DNA from: Hungatella sp.
GTDB taxonomy: Bacteria; Bacillota; Clostridia; Lachnospirales; Lachnospiraceae
Assembly (NCBI GenBank): GCA_022792815.1
Contig: JAAWBS010000037.1
Location: 50,127 to 114,126, forward strand
Direction of reading: 5' to 3'
DNA length: 64,000 nt
The first letter of the stretch is position 1. The number at the start of each line of letters is the position of its first letter. Shown piece by piece: positions 62,130 to 64,000 of the stretch. The position numbers and the translations under genes were made by a program. Under the pieces are notes generated by a model. It worked only from the letters and a program-made list of their open reading frames with translations, was not told the DNA's origin and did no database searches.

Positions 62130-63536
62130 ATGGAATCCATCTGGACGAAAACCTGCAGCCTGCCCGCCTTCCCTTCCCTTTCGGAAGATAAGAACGTCGA
62201 TGTAGCCATCGTCGGAGGCGGCCTGACCGGCCTTCTTGCCGCCCGCCTGTTAAAAGAGAGCGGCCTTTCCGTCGTCGTACTGGAAAAAGGCTGCCTCGGC
62301 CGCGGGGCCACCGGCTTTACCACCGCGAAGATCACCAGCCAGCATGGGCTGATCTACCACAAGCTTATCAAGACCATAGGGCCTGGTCCGGCCCGGCAGT
62401 ACGCCGCGGCCAGTGAGAAAGCCATCGACTCTTACCGACATCTGATTGAAAAAGAGAACATCGACTGCGATTTCTCCAATCAGCCGTCTTACCTGTACAG
62501 CACCTTGGATAGTGATATCCTGAGACGGGAAGCGGACAGCGCCAGCCGCCTGGGACTGCCGGCTTCCTTCACGAGGAAAACCAGCCTTCCGTTTCCGGTA
62601 GCCGGCGCTGTCCGCTTCGAACATCAGGCCCAGTTTCATCCTTTGAAATTTATAAAGGGGATTCTGCCGGGTCTTACGGTCCACGAACATTCCGGAGTCA
62701 CCAAAATCCGCGGCCACATCCTTCAGGTCACCACTCCCGGCGGCACACATCAGGTGAGAGCCGAAAAGATCCTGCTGACCACCCATTTCCCCACCAAAAA
62801 TATCCCCGGATTTTATTTCCTGCGGCAGCACCAGGAGATTTCCTATGTAGTGGCTCTGAACCATGCCGGTTCTTTAGAGGGGATGTATTACTGCTGCGAC
62901 CCAAGCGGCCATTCCTTCCGCTCTCAGGATCAGGTTCTGCTCTTCGGCGGTCTGGGACACCGCACCGGCAAGCTCCACCCAGGCGATGCCTACCGGGCAC
63001 TTCGGCAGACAGCCAGGCAATGGTATCCCCAGGCGGAGGTGGCCGCCCACTGGTCCAATGAGGATGCCCTCACCCACGACGGAGTCCCCTTTATCGGGCC
63101 ATTCTCCGTCTGGACTCCCCACATCTATGTGGCCACCGGCTTTCAGAAATGGGGGATGACCCACGCCATGACCGCCGCCTCCATCCTGGCAGACCAAGTT
63201 CTTGACCGCCCAAACGAGGCCTGTCAAGTCTATCACCCGGTCAGACTGAACCTGTCTGCCGCGCTCCCCTTTCTGTCCGACATGGGAGCCTCCCTGTTCC
63301 ATCTGCTTCTGCAGAAACCATTCGCTCCCCATACCAGAAAACGGGCTGTCGAAAAGGGATTCGGTCCGGTCTGCCCTCACATGGGCTGTACTCTTTCCTG
63401 GAATCCGGCCGACAAAACCTGGGACTGCCCCTGCCACGGCAGCCGTTTCGACGCAGACGGCAATCTTCTGGCGGAACCGGCGACCAGGGCTATGGGGAAA
63501 CCGCAGAAACAAGGTTATGGTATGGATTACCATTGA
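62130..63536 (+). CDS. FAD oxidoreductase with C-terminal Rieske domain
   Basis: The 468-residue protein begins with an FAD site, DVAIVGGGLTGLLAARLLKE, of the DadA/GlyOX-like family. It ends in a Rieske 2Fe-2S domain with CPHMGCTL and CPCHGSRFDADG (about 425-450). Such two-domain oxidoreductases are found in many bacteria with unknown substrates; oxidation of an amine or amino acid is possible. It diverges from the GNAT gene. The 142-base gap between them holds no other gene that I see. Confidence 0.92.
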   Translation: MESIWTKTCSLPAFPSLSEDKNVDVAIVGGGLTGLLAARLLKESGLSVVVLEKGCLGRGATGFTTAKITSQHGLIYHKLIKTIGPGPARQYAAASEKAIDSYRHLIEKENIDCDFSNQPSYLYSTLDSDILRREADSASRLGLPASFTRKTSLPFPVAGAVRFEHQAQFHPLKFIKGILPGLTVHEHSGVTKIRGHILQVTTPGGTHQVRAEKILLTTHFPTKNIPGFYFLRQHQEISYVVALNHAGSLEGMYYCCDPSGHSFRSQDQVLLFGGLGHRTGKLHPGDAYRALRQTARQWYPQAEVAAHWSNEDALTHDGVPFIGPFSVWTPHIYVATGFQKWGMTHAMTAASILADQVLDRPNEACQVYHPVRLNLSAALPFLSDMGASLFHLLLQKPFAPHTRKRAVEKGFGPVCPHMGCTLSWNPADKTWDCPCHGSRFDADGNLLAEPATRAMGKPQKQGYGMDYH

Positions 63537-63548
63537 AACTACAGCAAG

Positions 63549-64000
63549 TTAATCGGACTGAATCTCTCCCGTATGGGTGTAGGAGAACCGGACCCAGTCG
63601 GAGCAGGACTCCTCATCACCGTCAGTCTTGACCGTCCTTATGGCAAAGTAATAGGTGGTGCCCTTTTGCAGCTTTGTCGCTGACGTTTTGGGGGCTGTCT
63701 TAGAAGACTCTTTCCACACTTCCCCGTATGTGGAATCCTTATACAAACGCAACTGATACTCCGTCGCTCCCGGCACCTCATCCCAGGTGGCCTGCATGGC
63801 ATCTTCCCCGGTACAGACCGTTTTGATGTTGGCCGGCGCGGCGGGTTTATCGGATCCCGCCTCGCCTGTGTGCGTGTAAGTGAAGGAAACCCAGTCAGAG
63901 CAGGACTCCTCATCACCGGCAGTCCCGACCGCCCTCACGGCAAAGTAATAGGTGGTGCCCTTTTTCAGCTTTGTCAGTGACAGTCTGGGGGCAGTTTTGG
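63549..64000 (-). CDS. Fibronectin-III-like repeat protein, partial
   Basis: The minus-strand frame enters from the right edge and ends at 63549, so only the C-terminal 149 residues are seen. It holds one full repeat of about 95 residues and part of another. Each contains KLxKGTTYYFA, GDEESCSDWV and YTHTGE, the pattern of fibronectin type III-like modules in surface proteins. The two copies are nearly identical, suggesting recent duplication. The N-terminal catalytic or binding part is outside the window. Confidence 0.8.
   Translation of the reverse strand, partial: KTAPRLSLTKLKKGTTYYFAVRAVGTAGDEESCSDWVSFTYTHTGEAGSDKPAAPANIKTVCTGEDAMQATWDEVPGATEYQLRLYKDSTYGEVWKESSKTAPKTSATKLQKGTTYYFAIRTVKTDGDEESCSDWVRFSYTHTGEIQSD

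Overview
The window looks like a chromosome segment from a gut-type anaerobic Firmicute, most likely a Lachnospiraceae/Clostridium cluster XIVa-like organism. The reasons are strong AGGAGG ribosome binding sites, GAAC-N4-GTTC LexA boxes, a LicT/GlcT-type antiterminator with its RNA target, PTS systems, YesM/YesN-type two-component regulation, MsiK-dependent-style ABC sugar importers, and clusters for glycosaminoglycans and purines. The genus is not proven by what I can see. No rRNA, tRNA, CRISPR array, phage or insertion sequence was recognised.

Layout. (1) 1-2110: a radical-SAM DNA repair pair behind a promoter flanked by two LexA boxes. (2) 2150-6640: galE and a GlcNAc-type PTS operon (antiterminator, EIIA, an unusual HPr-like protein, EIICB) controlled by a ribonucleic antiterminator. 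(3) 6757-19945: two sugar modules, each a minus-strand catabolic operon with a divergent LacI-family regulator. The first encodes a FucI-like isomerase, a split transketolase, a glycerol-kinase-like FGGY kinase, an orphan PTS EIIC and a DUF4038 (apiosidase-like) protein. This matches the logic of D-apiose breakdown (glycosidase, isomerase, apulose kinase, apulose-4-phosphate transketolase). The second encodes an alpha/beta hydrolase and a DUF5060-DUF4038 protein. The two regulators are close paralogues and the two promoter regions share operator-like words.

(4) 20100-36476: an ATC-hydrolase-like gene, then an anaerobic purine/urate-type cluster: dihydropyrimidinase, an exported FMN/FAD flavoprotein reductase, YgfK, SsnA, a YheO-like regulator, YgeX, YgeY, YgeW, carbamate kinase and an NCS2 purine permease. 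The likely logic is uptake of purine, reductive opening of the ring, release of pyruvate and ammonia from diaminopropionate, and ATP from carbamoyl phosphate. (5) 36577-39900: an alkylation-repair operon (ogt, Nudix, esterase, tag) and a decayed Rpn-like nuclease gene.

(6) 39919-60040: a glycosaminoglycan locus. One strand carries an ABC importer (binding protein, two permeases), GH88 unsaturated glucuronyl hydrolase, a sulfatase, a heparinase II/III-like lyase and a large surface PL8 lyase. The other strand carries the two-component system, a second sulfatase and a GT8 glycosyltransferase. The PL8 gene is split by a G10 tract next to its start; one G fewer would restore a 1902-residue secreted protein. 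(7) 60068-64000: a secreted metallo-beta-lactamase-fold protein, a cupin, a GNAT acetyltransferase, a Rieske-containing oxidoreductase and the end of a fibronectin-III-like repeat protein.

The strongest candidates for new biology are the apiose-like pathway with a FucI-type isomerase, the exported flavoprotein inside the purine cluster, and the G-tract switch and internal duplication in the PL8 lyase. All functions are read from sequence and family knowledge; no database search was run.
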